From IMG/VR virus record IMGVR_UViG_3300046313_000683, positions 1 to 64,000 of that record: 64,000 nt of DNA. The stretch is one strand, 5' to 3'. Shown piece after piece: positions 8,958 to 17,036 of the stretch. How positions within the stretch are numbered: position 1 is the stretch's first letter; the number at the start of each line of letters is the position of its first letter. Both the position numbers and the translations under genes were made by a program. The notes under the pieces were generated by a model, which was not told where the DNA came from, searched no databases, and worked only from the letters and a program-made list of their open reading frames with translations. This DNA comes from a virus.

Positions 8958-10400
8958 TTACTCGTCAAGTAGTTCTGCTGATAGTCGCTTCTGATTAGCA
9001 AAAGCAACAGGCTTGTCTCCATTATCGGTTTCCAAACCAGTGTCGACAAGGATAGATGCGTCTTTCATCATTTCTAACTTAATCAGTGTGTTTTCCTGGT
9101 GATCAGCAAAGTCAGCGGCGCGCCACTTTTCAGTAGGTGTTTCAGCCATTGCGTACCAACCACCAGTCTTAACAATCACACCAAGTGCCACTGCAACTTC
9201 GAATAGACCGTTGTATGGATCGATACCGGTGGAATAAGGCACTTCAAGTTCAATTTGTCCGAATGGTTGGGTGAAACGAGTCTTCGCAGCAGCAACCTTC
9301 AAACGAATACCTGTCACTTGTTTCGTCTTATCATCCTTCAACTTCAGACGAGATAGGTAGGCAATCTGATGGAATGCGAACTTAACTTGTTCATTTAGTA
9401 CAGCACCATCGATTGCAGTACCAGCCATAATCTGTTGGGCACGCGCTTGGTAAACCTGGTCTGTGCACAAGTACGTGACATTCAAGCCTGCAACAGCATG
9501 GGTGAGTTTCTTCAACAAGTCTTTGATCATGCGCTTGGTAGCACCTTGATCAGCTTTGAAGTCGCCTGACTCTGCGTTGTTGTAATCGCTGTCGGTCATC
9601 ATAAACCCCAGTGAATCAATTGTGATGTGGAGCTTTGGAGCTGCTGCTAAGTTTTCAGCATACTCTTTGAGGTACCCATCTAAGAATGATCGAATTAGGG
9701 TCCAAGCATCGGTGATCTTAACAACACGTTTGCGAAGAATACCTTCATCGTAATTCACACCAATCTTTTCGAGGTAATCACGATCAAGCGCATTTTCACT
9801 ATCGATGATTAAGTTGAATGCCCCAGACTTTTGAGCTTCACGAATTACATTGCCGGCAATGAATGATTTTCCAGTATTGTGGGAGCTGATTCCGTGCGAC
9901 CAATAGCGATGATTCTCGTGACCAACTTCGAAGTCATACACAACTTGTTTATTAGAATCTGTCGCTCTAGTAGCAACGGGTTGGTATCCCCGTTTGGTCA
10001 ACACCAACTGACCAACCTCCAAGTTTTCCGCTTTTACCCAGCCACTGTCAGTCTCAATTAAGTGGTCACTAGAGCAGCGTAGCGAATACTCGCCGACACT
10101 TATATGCTCAATTGTTCTTGGCTGCTTGATATAGTGAGCCATGATCATGTTGAATCCATCAGGAGTACTGACCAACATCGGATGGTCTACAGAGTACGTA
10201 GATAGGTTCTGTACTTCAATTTCTTCTGCGTGGTTGAGGCAGTGAGTTTGAAAAAACGCATACAGCTTTTCAGCTAACGCATCGGATATTGTAGGCTCTT
10301 TTTTATCAATAGAAGATGTCGATACAGCTAGATGGCCTGCAAGTTCTTCATTTGAGTAGAAAAATTTAAGCTCATTGAGCATGTCAATAGAAGCAATCAT
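8958..10400 (-). CDS. uvsX: split intein C-half fused to UvsX C-extein
   Basis: 480 residues. Residues 1-175 (10400-9876) form the C-terminal intein piece: block B around SSDHLIE, block F near VVYDFEVGHENH, block G ending GISSHN. The extein starts with Thr at 9875 (TGKSF) and contains the rest of RecA-like UvsX, including LIIDSENA and a DSLGF segment. Joined to the N-extein it restores Walker A GFSGTGKS and gives a 368-residue UvsX (T4: 391). Residues ~1-65 before the intein fold contain an HTH-like segment (YSNEELAGHLAVSTSSID). A Shine-Dalgarno AAGGA precedes ATG 10400. Confidence 0.9.
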   Translation of the reverse strand: MIASIDMLNELKFFYSNEELAGHLAVSTSSIDKKEPTISDALAEKLYAFFQTHCLNHAEEIEVQNLSTYSVDHPMLVSTPDGFNMIMAHYIKQPRTIEHISVGEYSLRCSSDHLIETDSGWVKAENLEVGQLVLTKRGYQPVATRATDSNKQVVYDFEVGHENHRYWSHGISSHNTGKSFIAGNVIREAQKSGAFNLIIDSENALDRDYLEKIGVNYDEGILRKRVVKITDAWTLIRSFLDGYLKEYAENLAAAPKLHITIDSLGFMMTDSDYNNAESGDFKADQGATKRMIKDLLKKLTHAVAGLNVTYLCTDQVYQARAQQIMAGTAIDGAVLNEQVKFAFHQIAYLSRLKLKDDKTKQVTGIRLKVAAAKTRFTQPFGQIELEVPYSTGIDPYNGLFEVAVALGVIVKTGGWYAMAETPTEKWRAADFADHQENTLIKLEMMKDASILVDTGLETDNGDKPVAFANQKRLSAELLDE

Positions 10401-10418
10401 ATTAATTCCTTTTTGTTA

Positions 10419-10685
10419 TTATTCATGCTTGACGTCAGTCTTACCTGTCATCGTTCGCATTTTATACACAGTAACTTTTTCCCCGGCTGGTAGACAGCCT
10501 GAAAATCCTGCAACCAATGCGCCTGTGCCTTGAGCAATACCCTTTGTGAACTCGCCACTCAATACACGATTCAATACGAAGTTGCCGTATGATACCCAAT
10601 AGCGACCGATTTCAACATCTCCACCAACGGATTTTAGGTCTTTGATTTCTTTCTCAAAGTCCTTTAAAAAAGCAAATTTTGCCAT
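10419..10685 (-). CDS. uvsX: UvsX N-extein fused to a short split intein N-half
   Basis: 88 residues. Residues 1-63 (10685-10497) are the UvsX N terminus ending in AGFSG, the first half of Walker A. Residue 64 is the intein Cys1 (CLPAGEKVTVYK), and only 25 intein residues follow before tandem TAA stops. Eighteen bases downstream the second gene starts with its own ribosome binding site. The short N-half matches the class of atypically split inteins known from phage-derived metagenomic sequences. Trans-splicing should be required to make functional UvsX. Confidence 0.9.
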   Translation of the reverse strand: MAKFAFLKDFEKEIKDLKSVGGDVEIGRYWVSYGNFVLNRVLSGEFTKGIAQGTGALVAGFSGCLPAGEKVTVYKMRTMTGKTDVKHE

Positions 10686-10715
10686 AGTTATATTTTCCTA
10701 CTGTAAAAACTAATA

Positions 10716-10747
10716 CACCCAGGAACATAGTAAAACATTCCTGGGTG
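10716..10747 (-). terminator. hairpin between gene 32 and uvsX
   Basis: A 9-bp stem CACCCAGGA/TCCTGGGTG with a 14-base loop lies directly downstream of the gp32 stop on the minus strand, followed by TATTAGTTTTT. It probably terminates or attenuates the abundant gene 32 message before uvsX. Confidence 0.6.
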
Positions 10748-10768
10748 GTGATCAACTAGATGCGTTGA

Positions 10769-11803
10769 TTATTCGTCTGCGGCCGCCTTAGCAGCTTGAC
10801 GCTTTGCGCGGATTTGAGCCAAGAATGCTTCAGCTTCTGCCTCATCATCTTCAGCAGGTGCTTCTGCTTTAGGTGCAGGCTTTGCAGCTGGTTTTGGAGC
10901 TGCACGCGGTGCAGGTACATCATCTTCGTCATCCTCATTTACAGGAGCACGAGGGGCAGCTTTTTGACCGAACTTGGATGCTGCTGAACCGGCTTTTGGA
11001 GCTGCACGTGGAGCTGGAGCATCTTCATCTTCGTCATCACTACGAGAACCGCCACCCAAACTCATCTCAAGTGTGTTCTCGACAAATTCAATGTCAGGCT
11101 TCTTTGGAAGCATTGTGGACAAGTCAATGAAGTTAGGTGTATTACCATTATCATCTTCAAATTCAAGCAGTGCCATTTCTTCATCTTCTAGCGCGCGTTG
11201 GGCACGAGCAAACTTAGACAGACCGTAGTCAGACCACTTTTCACCATTAGGACCAGGTTTGGTCGTACGAGTGATGATGAAGTCGAAACCGTTTTGGGTG
11301 TCGCATGGTAGATCTTCACCTAAGTCACCGCTGCTGATATTGTGAGCAATAATGTCATATAGAGTTTTACCGAGGTTAACCACAACAACCTTACCGATAT
11401 ACGTTTCACCAGTTTCAGGATCAGGTGGCAGACCATCTTTTACGACGATTGCTTTACTGATGTAGTCCTTTTTATGCCAATACTTCTTCCCATTGACAGT
11501 ATCTTTTGCTTTGTAATACTGACGAGATAGGTCACAGATTGGGCACTTATCCCCGTACATTTCAAGACATGCAACACGCGTCTTTTCACCATCCACTAAC
11601 AACTCATGCATACGGCGTTCGAGTAGGAAGCCGAGTTCATTGTCGGGGTTGGCATCAGGAATGAAACGCAGTGTAGCGCTTTTGTTTTCTGGTAGCTTGT
11701 GGAAAGGGTAGTAAGAAGGGCGGTCTGAGTTTTGATTACCTGGCTGCTTAGAGAAAGCAGCGCGTGCACGAGAGATGTCGAATTTAGATTTGGCGATTGC
11801 CAT
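10769..11803 (-). CDS. 32: single-stranded DNA-binding protein gp32
   Basis: 344 residues (T4: 301). N-terminal basic LAST-like start, YYPFHKLPENKSATLRFIPD, then the OB-fold core with the zinc-site segment CLEMYGDKCPIC and YYKAKD. The C-terminal third is Ala/Pro/acidic and repetitive (APRAAPK repeats with DEDED), matching the acidic tail that recruits partners such as UvsY and Dda in T4. The longer tail explains the extra length. It has its own upstream late promoter at 11906-11913 and a hairpin after its stop, suggesting independent high expression. Confidence 0.9.
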   Translation of the reverse strand: MAIAKSKFDISRARAAFSKQPGNQNSDRPSYYPFHKLPENKSATLRFIPDANPDNELGFLLERRMHELLVDGEKTRVACLEMYGDKCPICDLSRQYYKAKDTVNGKKYWHKKDYISKAIVVKDGLPPDPETGETYIGKVVVVNLGKTLYDIIAHNISSGDLGEDLPCDTQNGFDFIITRTTKPGPNGEKWSDYGLSKFARAQRALEDEEMALLEFEDDNGNTPNFIDLSTMLPKKPDIEFVENTLEMSLGGGSRSDDEDEDAPAPRAAPKAGSAASKFGQKAAPRAPVNEDDEDDVPAPRAAPKPAAKPAPKAEAPAEDDEAEAEAFLAQIRAKRQAAKAAADE

Positions 11804-11905
11804 AATGATTTCCTTTAAAAAGATGGTTTGTACGGTACCAACAAACTGATAATATTACCAATGTTTTAAAAAGAACCGCAAGACGGATTTCTTACGGAAC
11901 ATACC

Positions 11906-11913
11906 TATTTATA
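11906..11913 (-). promoter_or_regulatory. T4-type late promoter of gene 32
   Basis: The octamer TATAAATA reads leftward about 100 nt upstream of the gp32 start codon in a 140-bp intergenic gap. It matches the T4 late promoter consensus recognised by gp55/gp33/gp45. Confidence 0.6.
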
Positions 11914-11947
11914 ACAAATATTTGATGTGTATACAACATTTAATGTG

Positions 11948-12730
11948 TTATTTTGCTTTTAGTAGCGTATTTGATACCATGGCACCAGAAGCTGTTCCTG
12001 ATATAGTTAGCGATTGAATAGCTGTCCGAGCGAACGTGAACATCATAGCTGGGTAGTGTACTGAACTGTACCCTGGTTGACCGTGTATTTCTGTCATCGA
12101 TCGGCCAATGCGAGGATCATGGGTCATCATGCAAGCAAACTCGTTCCAATCACGGTCACTGAACTTGCCGAGCATCTGACTAAACTCACCAATCAGTGAC
12201 GCCTTCGTGGCTAAGAATGTGTCTGTAAACAACTTCATTAATATCGCTTCATTTAGCGACATCTCCATAAACCACTTCTTAACAACATTACTGTGTTCAT
12301 ATATCGCTTTAGCATCATCAATCAGTTGTTGATTGTCTGCACCAAGGATAATCATTGGCGATTCGACGAAGGTGCGGTTTGGTTGATACTCACCAACATT
12401 GTCTGGATTAATGACCAACTGTAAATCGCGTCGAATTTGTTTCCATTGATTGGTATCTACAATTCCGGGCGGAAGCATACTCTTGACGAATACCAGCCCT
12501 CTATATTTCAACCCAACCAGTTGCACAAGTGCTTTGGTTAAGTCAATAGTTTCTAATTGCTTGGTGTCGTCTGTTGTGATGCAGACAAACACAACATCCG
12601 TGTCTACTGCATCTCCTACAGTTGTGCTAGTGAGAGCTTCGTCCACGATAATGAACTGATTATTAGGTGAGTTGAATCCGTACTCCACCGCTTTGCCAAC
12701 ATTGTTGTACCCAATAATACCGATTTTCAT
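11948..12730 (-). CDS. UDP-glucose/GDP-mannose dehydrogenase-like NAD protein
   Basis: 260 residues. N-terminal Rossmann motif GIIGYNNVGKAVEYGF, then VDTDVVFVCITTD, SMLPPGIVD and a central helical part with LMKLFTDTFLATKASLIGEF, all as in nucleotide-sugar dehydrogenases. The family is usually about 400-450 residues; the C-terminal domain that carries the catalytic Cys is absent, so the full four-electron oxidation is doubtful. It could be a reductase or a partner of a host enzyme. It overlaps the next small gene by 4 nt. Confidence 0.65.
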   Translation of the reverse strand: MKIGIIGYNNVGKAVEYGFNSPNNQFIIVDEALTSTTVGDAVDTDVVFVCITTDDTKQLETIDLTKALVQLVGLKYRGLVFVKSMLPPGIVDTNQWKQIRRDLQLVINPDNVGEYQPNRTFVESPMIILGADNQQLIDDAKAIYEHSNVVKKWFMEMSLNEAILMKLFTDTFLATKASLIGEFSQMLGKFSDRDWNEFACMMTHDPRIGRSMTEIHGQPGYSSVHYPAMMFTFARTAIQSLTISGTASGAMVSNTLLKAK

Positions 12731-12981
12731 TTTTCGACAGCGTCCTTAACGATTTTTAGTTCTTTGAAGTCGACCCACTTGACAATTGGAGCATCCTTGT
12801 CTTGGATTTTAACTTCAACTTGTATCGTTCCGATAATAGCCTGAATTGTTGGTTGGTGTCCAGTTGGAGCAATTGGTGCAGCGTAACGCCCCGTTAGTTG
12901 GACGATCTCACCTTCCCACACAAATTCGGAGTGGAGGTAGTCATGAACAAGTTTTCCAGCTATATCAATATGAGTTGCCAT
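12727..12981 (-). CDS. small hypothetical protein
   Basis: 84 residues, beta-rich, first gene before the dehydrogenase-like gene with an ATGA overlap. No motif recognised. Confidence 0.55.
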   Translation of the reverse strand: MATHIDIAGKLVHDYLHSEFVWEGEIVQLTGRYAAPIAPTGHQPTIQAIIGTIQVEVKIQDKDAPIVKWVDFKELKIVKDAVEK

Positions 12982-13270
12982 TTTCTTTTCCTAAGATGTA
13001 ATTGGGGGTATCGATCAATTGCTGTGAAAGTAACAAAAGTTGTGCATACTTACGTTCTAGTACTGCACGAGGTGATTGCATAATCAAGTCGCTAACGGTC
13101 TGGTCTGGGAACTCATTGCGGAGATAGTTAAGGTACGCAGCGATGTCATCAATCTTTTGATAAGTCTCATTAGGCCGCGTTGATCTAGATCCAAACTTTC
13201 GCTCCCATTCAGCGATCGTTGCCCCCAATCGCTCGGAACTTTCACGAACGCGCCGCAGTTCTTCTTTCAT
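12965..13270 (-). CDS. hypothetical helical protein
   Basis: About 101 residues from ATG 13270 (MKEELRRVRESSER). The longer frame starting at 13360 is hydrophobic and lies inside the upstream gene, so I prefer the internal start, which overlaps that gene by 29 nt. The sequence is mainly helical and charged. Unknown function. Confidence 0.5.
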   Translation of the reverse strand: MKEELRRVRESSERLGATIAEWERKFGSRSTRPNETYQKIDDIAAYLNYLRNEFPDQTVSDLIMQSPRAVLERKYAQLLLLSQQLIDTPNYILGKENGNSY

Positions 13271-13502
13271 TTTTAATTCCAAAATGTTCTTCCAACATAA
13301 CACCATTAATACCGAGACCGAAACACGCTGACCCGCAACCATCATCAGCAATCTTAGCACATTCTTTCACAATCAGCGCGGCAAACTTTTCTAAAAACAG
13401 TTTCTTTGCGTCTTCACCATCCAGCGACCCCCAGATTGGATAGCCATACCCGTCGACGTTCAGCCCAGCCTGTTTAACAAGTTGTTTAATACGATCGTTC
13501 AC
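13242..13502 (-). CDS. small paralogue family protein (copy 1 of 3)
   Basis: 86 residues beginning MNDRIKQLVKQAG, with LIVKECAKIADDG and HFGI. The same layout (NxRIxxLAxxAGL ... FAxLIxKECA ... HFG/YFG) recurs in the genes at 13940-14170 and 14388-14627. Proteins of this type are widespread in phages and lack a known role. All three copies are interleaved with unrelated small genes in the same operon. Confidence 0.6.
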   Translation of the reverse strand: MNDRIKQLVKQAGLNVDGYGYPIWGSLDGEDAKKLFLEKFAALIVKECAKIADDGCGSACFGLGINGVMLEEHFGIKNERRTAARS

Positions 13503-13774
13503 TCTGGTAGCTCCTTGTAATCAACATCTTCTAGTAGTTTAGCAATTGTTGACAAGTTATTTGCCCACACTCCGCCGTCTATTGTTACCCAGTGCTCGTC
13601 AAGTACGATACTGTCACCAGTACTCACATTGTACTTAATGTTGTCAGCACCAGACACTTCGAGCGCCATAAACGCAGTAATGAATTTAGCACATTGCTGT
13701 TTGTCGTAGAACCTAAATTGCAGATCCCAAGTACAGATACTCGCTCTGTTGCGAATGGTTGGTCCGTATGTCAT
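13499..13774 (-). CDS. hypothetical protein
   Basis: 91 residues with alternating beta and helical segments (WDLQFRFYDKQQCAKFITAFMALE). ATGA overlap with the next gene and one-base TAATG overlap with the upstream small gene. No function recognised. Confidence 0.55.
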   Translation of the reverse strand: MTYGPTIRNRASICTWDLQFRFYDKQQCAKFITAFMALEVSGADNIKYNVSTGDSIVLDEHWVTIDGGVWANNLSTIAKLLEDVDYKELPE

Positions 13775-13939
13775 TATTCAACTACCTTCGCGAATTCACT
13801 TAGCCATTCTTTGTCATACGAAATGCTAGTGGTATAGCCTTCCCACAATACACAAATATCATTTGGCAGTTTTGTATTTGGTACAACAACTCCGCTGACA
13901 TCATTGCAAACTAATTTTGTTCCTTCTGTATACACCATT
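13774..13939 (-). CDS. small hypothetical protein, 54 residues
   Basis: ATG at 13939-13937, stop TAA at 13776-13774 overlapping the next ATG (TAATG). The protein starts MVYTEGTKLVCNDV and contains VLWEGYTTS. It fills an otherwise empty gap exactly between two coupled genes, which supports translation. Confidence 0.55.
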
Positions 13940-14170
13940 TCAATCCAATCCAAAGTGTTTGCGTATTTCGTCTCGATAATCTAACCAACCGTTATAGTGA
14001 TCATCATTTTTGTAGTCGAGGGTTAGTTCCGAACACTCCTTGATTGCGAGCTTTGCAAAATCTCGCCAGTCAAAATCAGCGAGAAATTCGGTATCACTGC
14101 CGTGTGGTTTTTTTAGTCCTGCCTGTCTGGCAAGTTCGAGAAGGCGTTCGTTCACGCTCGTGTGTTCCAT
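13940..14170 (-). CDS. small paralogue family protein (copy 2 of 3)
   Basis: 76 residues: VNERLLELARQAGL, FAKLAIKECSE and a C-terminal HFGLD. It is a paralogue of the products at 13242-13502 and 14388-14627. The start at 14170 lies inside the upstream Lar-like gene (19-nt overlap); an internal start is possible. Confidence 0.55.
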   Translation of the reverse strand: MEHTSVNERLLELARQAGLKKPHGSDTEFLADFDWRDFAKLAIKECSELTLDYKNDDHYNGWLDYRDEIRKHFGLD

Positions 14171-14391
14171 TTGTCAATAGCTTCTTGTTTGGTGTCACCT
14201 GACATTTCACATCCGCACCCACCACTGGTTGTAGGACAGTGCATGCTGTAACACCACTGCTCTCGTGGCACTTCTCTGAACGAGTGGTAAGACCGTCCGA
14301 AATTATTGTCTCGCCAGCCAATACTATTAGGGTAAACCGTGTCTCCGTTTTCGAGATCGACAGTGTGTCCACAAAATGGGCAAGGTTTCAT
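14152..14391 (-). CDS. Lar-like (restriction alleviation) zinc protein
   Basis: 79 residues. N-terminal KPCPFCG, a second Cys pair region (CPTTSGGCGC) and a C-terminal TKQEAIDKWNTRA follow the Lar family pattern CPFCG...C..C(G)...A...WN.R. E. coli Rac-prophage Lar modulates type I restriction-modification; most phage relatives have untested functions. Start ATG overlaps the upstream stop (ATGA). Confidence 0.65.
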   Translation of the reverse strand: MKPCPFCGHTVDLENGDTVYPNSIGWRDNNFGRSYHSFREVPREQWCYSMHCPTTSGGCGCEMSGDTKQEAIDKWNTRA

Positions 14392-14627
14392 TCTTTAACT
14401 CCGAAATATTTCTTCAAGCCTTCCGACACATGAAGTAGTTCTTCACCTACTGTAGTACAGCCACCACCAGCTAACATACCCTTGTCCACAACGTATAAAG
14501 CACATTCTTTCACAATTAACTCAGCGAACTTTACCATATCGTCTGGTAATTTTGTACCACCGTTGGCCCATACCATATGGTCATCCAACTTAGCAATGTA
14601 CGCAAGTTCCTTAATCCGTTCGTTCAT
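14388..14627 (-). CDS. small paralogue family protein (copy 3 of 3)
   Basis: 79 residues from ATG 14627 (MNERIKELAYIAKL), with FAELIVKECALYV and KKYFGVKE. The GTG-initiated extension to 14639 is unlikely. Paralogous to copies at 13242 and 13940. Confidence 0.6.
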   Translation of the reverse strand: MNERIKELAYIAKLDDHMVWANGGTKLPDDMVKFAELIVKECALYVVDKGMLAGGGCTTVGEELLHVSEGLKKYFGVKE

Positions 14628-14884
14628 TCCCACCCCCACTGATCTGCAATATATGAATCTCGATCGTCTTCGTCTTCGTATTTGGCATTTGCATCATCAG
14701 CAGCTTTACCTGGAGTGTCTCCGTATCCACGGAGCTGAAACACTGTCATCGTTTTAGAATCCGCCCAGTCAAGAAATGCTCGGTAATCTTCACCTTTACT
14801 TTTCTCTTGGACCGTTATTTTTAGAAAGTGAATCATAGTACGCAGTTCTGTGGCAGTTGTATTATTGTCAGTATTGTATAACAT
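14624..14884 (-). CDS. hypothetical protein
   Basis: 86 residues from ATG 14884. It contains a beta-hairpin-like FLKITVQEKSKG and an acidic C-terminal half (DDANAKYEDEDDRD). ATGA overlap with the following gene. Unknown role. Confidence 0.5.
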   Translation of the reverse strand: MLYNTDNNTTATELRTMIHFLKITVQEKSKGEDYRAFLDWADSKTMTVFQLRGYGDTPGKAADDANAKYEDEDDRDSYIADQWGWE

Positions 14885-14899
14885 GATTTGCAATGGTTG

Positions 14900-15154
14900 C
14901 TACCAGTCAGGTTGAGAGGTTGAAGTGTTGTGTAATTGGTTGAGCTCTTTAATTTCTTCCGCACTATAGTTATAGTTCCACCCACCAAACTTCCAGCTTG
15001 ATAGCGTTGCTTTAGATGTGCGTATCACGTAGTCAGGCATAGCACGAGACGTACCAGCAAACCACTCACCCTCGAACGCACACGCAGCACTTGCTAAAAA
15101 GTGTTCGTGTTCGAGTTCGTATATCCACCAAGGTAAGACATTATTCCACGACAT
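14900..15154 (-). CDS. hypothetical protein
   Basis: 84 residues, Trp-rich (five Trp), single gene directly after the GNAT-like gene upstream. No family recognised. Confidence 0.5.
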   Translation of the reverse strand: MSWNNVLPWWIYELEHEHFLASAACAFEGEWFAGTSRAMPDYVIRTSKATLSSWKFGGWNYNYSAEEIKELNQLHNTSTSQPDW

Positions 15155-15156
15155 AA

Positions 15157-15810
15157 TTATAGAATTCCTGCTAAAAATCGCATCCGCCGGGTATTGAAAA
15201 CTGATCTAACTTCACCAGTGTGAGTACCGGTTTCCGTCAATATGTACCGAAATCGTTTGTATGAGTTATCGTGTAGTCGAAAGTACTGCATCAGCTCCTG
15301 CTCGGTGTGTAAAGAAATCAACCCAGTATTTGGGTTACTCCCATCGTAAACGGAGATCGTGTGACCAGCACCCAGCAACCTTTTCCAAACAGCTAACCCC
15401 GCATCAGACAACAAATCATCGCTCATTAACCGCACTGCACACTTGGTGTCTTGAATGATTGTTAAATACAGTTCAGTTGCGCGTGTTGCACCCCCAGCAC
15501 GTTTTCCTACCCCAGTTATTACTAGTGTTTGTGGAGTTATCGACAACTCAACTACGATATCGATTTCACCGTTTTGTTCATGCCAGTAGTATGCAGTCTC
15601 TGTACCAATGATTTTTTTATACCCATTAGCCAGGTCAACAGCTTTGCTACCATACGCAACTCTATCACGAACTGCGTATGCTAGCGGCCCAAACATATCG
15701 CCACCAGAGTTACCTGTCCCAGACGGCGCTTCTGTTAGCCAGGATGTTATAAAATCCTGTCGATTATCCAGTGTTGGTACGCACAGACGTGACTGGTAAA
15801 GGGGGTTCAT
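15157..15810 (-). CDS. GNAT-like phage protein (paralogue group)
   Basis: 217 residues. The C-terminal half has LMSDDLLSDAGLAVWKRLL and GHTISVYDGSNP, matching the segment SDxxxxxGGxALWKRI and YDGSN in the protein at 20382-21008. This layout is common in large phage genomes and is usually described as acetyltransferase-like. No acetyl-CoA P-loop is obvious here, so enzyme activity is uncertain. Start ATG overlaps the preceding 44-residue gene (ATGA). Confidence 0.55.
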   Translation of the reverse strand: MNPLYQSRLCVPTLDNRQDFITSWLTEAPSGTGNSGGDMFGPLAYAVRDRVAYGSKAVDLANGYKKIIGTETAYYWHEQNGEIDIVVELSITPQTLVITGVGKRAGGATRATELYLTIIQDTKCAVRLMSDDLLSDAGLAVWKRLLGAGHTISVYDGSNPNTGLISLHTEQELMQYFRLHDNSYKRFRYILTETGTHTGEVRSVFNTRRMRFLAGIL

Positions 15811-15941
15811 GCTACCAATTTTGTGAGTCGTATACCGAAATACCAGAGGTCAATTCTTGCAAACCAAGCTCCGTTATTTTTACCAAACCCGATTCTGAGC
15901 ATTCTATTACCTGAATCGAGTTTAATCTTCGTTAGGGTCAT
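15807..15941 (-). CDS. small conserved phage protein, 44 residues
   Basis: ATG 15941-15939 to TGA 15809-15807. The segment FGKNNGAWFARIDLWYFGI is a pattern I recognise from many phage genomes as a short protein of unknown function. ATGA overlap with the next gene supports real translation. Confidence 0.65.
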   Translation of the reverse strand: MTLTKIKLDSGNRMLRIGFGKNNGAWFARIDLWYFGIRLTKLVA

Positions 15942-15942
15942 A

Positions 15943-16911
15943 TTACCAGCTTTGGCTGTTGTCGCCAATTAGAACCTGTAGTCGCGGTGTGATGTTGTAA
16001 CCGCGTTTTACCGCTTCACCAACAAGTTCTACAGTCGAGTGTTTGTTGTATTCACTCGCAGTACCCCCTTCGGCCATAATGTAGACAGGGATATCTACAC
16101 CAGCGTTACTGTATTGCAACACTACATCGTCGACTTCATCTAAATCACTTGGTGATTGGATTACAAATTTAAAGTACGCAGCTGTGTGAGCGATACTCAA
16201 ATATTCTGCAACAACGTCAGGTTTGATTGCCTCCTCAGCAGTGTGACCACTCGGAGACAACTTTGCACTAATGCTCCATGTAATATCACATAGCGATACC
16301 AAATCTTCCAAGAAGATGGTACCAGTCTTCTTATCAACCATTAAATGCTGAGTGCCATTCGTCTCGAAAGTTACTGGCAACACGAGTTCTGGGTGCTTTG
16401 ACCACACAGGATCCTGCTTACGAATCTCTTCAACGAGTTCGACATACGCACGTTGCCAGCCAAGCATTGGTTCACCACCTGTAAAGATCAGATGAGTTGG
16501 ATTGACAGGGAACTTGAAGAATGATCCGTCACTGGCTTCCAAGATTTGAGCCGCAAGTTCTTCTGTGGTTAGCATTGGTGCCAACCCTTTGAAATCTGGG
16601 TGCCAGCTGAAATAACTATCACAACCGTATTGTGCAGCAGGGAGTTGAGCAATGCTCTTGTACATTTGTACATTGGCGCCAATCACGTCAGGCTCTTTCG
16701 TCTTCACACCATGTGGGAGACCGAAGGACGGGCACGCGAGATTACAGCCGAAAGTGCGGATGAATGTAGAACGCTGTCCAATGAAGAGACCTTCGCCTTG
16801 TGTCACACCTGGTCGGTCGCGATATGTTGAGGCTATCCCCCCATCCTCACCCAACACATATTCCCAGTAACCACTTGGCCCAAATACTTCACATACTTTA
16901 ATTTTTTGCAT
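15943..16911 (-). CDS. QueE-like radical SAM protein
   Basis: 322 residues. TQGEGLFIGQRSTFIRTFGCNLACPSFG matches the QueE start (QGEG....G....F.R..GCN..C), and LIFTGGEPML is the SAM-binding GGEP motif. QueE makes 7-carboxy-7-deazaguanine on the route to queuosine and phage deazaguanine DNA bases. The classical CX3CX2C has Phe at the third Cys; YGCDSYFSWHP about 60 residues later may supply the third ligand. The protein is longer than typical QueE (~220 aa). No other deazaguanine gene is in the window. Confidence 0.7.
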   Translation of the reverse strand: MQKIKVCEVFGPSGYWEYVLGEDGGIASTYRDRPGVTQGEGLFIGQRSTFIRTFGCNLACPSFGLPHGVKTKEPDVIGANVQMYKSIAQLPAAQYGCDSYFSWHPDFKGLAPMLTTEELAAQILEASDGSFFKFPVNPTHLIFTGGEPMLGWQRAYVELVEEIRKQDPVWSKHPELVLPVTFETNGTQHLMVDKKTGTIFLEDLVSLCDITWSISAKLSPSGHTAEEAIKPDVVAEYLSIAHTAAYFKFVIQSPSDLDEVDDVVLQYSNAGVDIPVYIMAEGGTASEYNKHSTVELVGEAVKRGYNITPRLQVLIGDNSQSW

Positions 16912-17007
16912 AATACCATATTACCTCATAAAATATTAGTATACTTAGTTACCATTCTGTCGGCAATGGGTACCCTCTAGATCAGCGAGATTGCATCCAA
17001 GCGATCG

Positions 17008-17015
17008 CATAAATA
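17008..17015 (+). promoter_or_regulatory. late-type promoter of homing endonuclease
   Basis: CATAAATA, one base off the T4 late consensus, lies 21 bases upstream of ATG 17037 in the divergent intergenic region. It faces the only long plus-strand gene nearby. Confidence 0.5.
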
Positions 17016-17036
17016 GATGACCAACCCCAACTTACT

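Noticed and set aside
11948-12730. Complete UDP-glucose dehydrogenase
   Set aside because: The C-terminal domain with the catalytic cysteine is absent, so only 'dehydrogenase-like' is justified.
15157-15810. Calling this gene a functional acetyltransferase
   Set aside because: It shares a C-terminal layout with GNAT-like phage proteins but lacks a visible acetyl-CoA binding turn.
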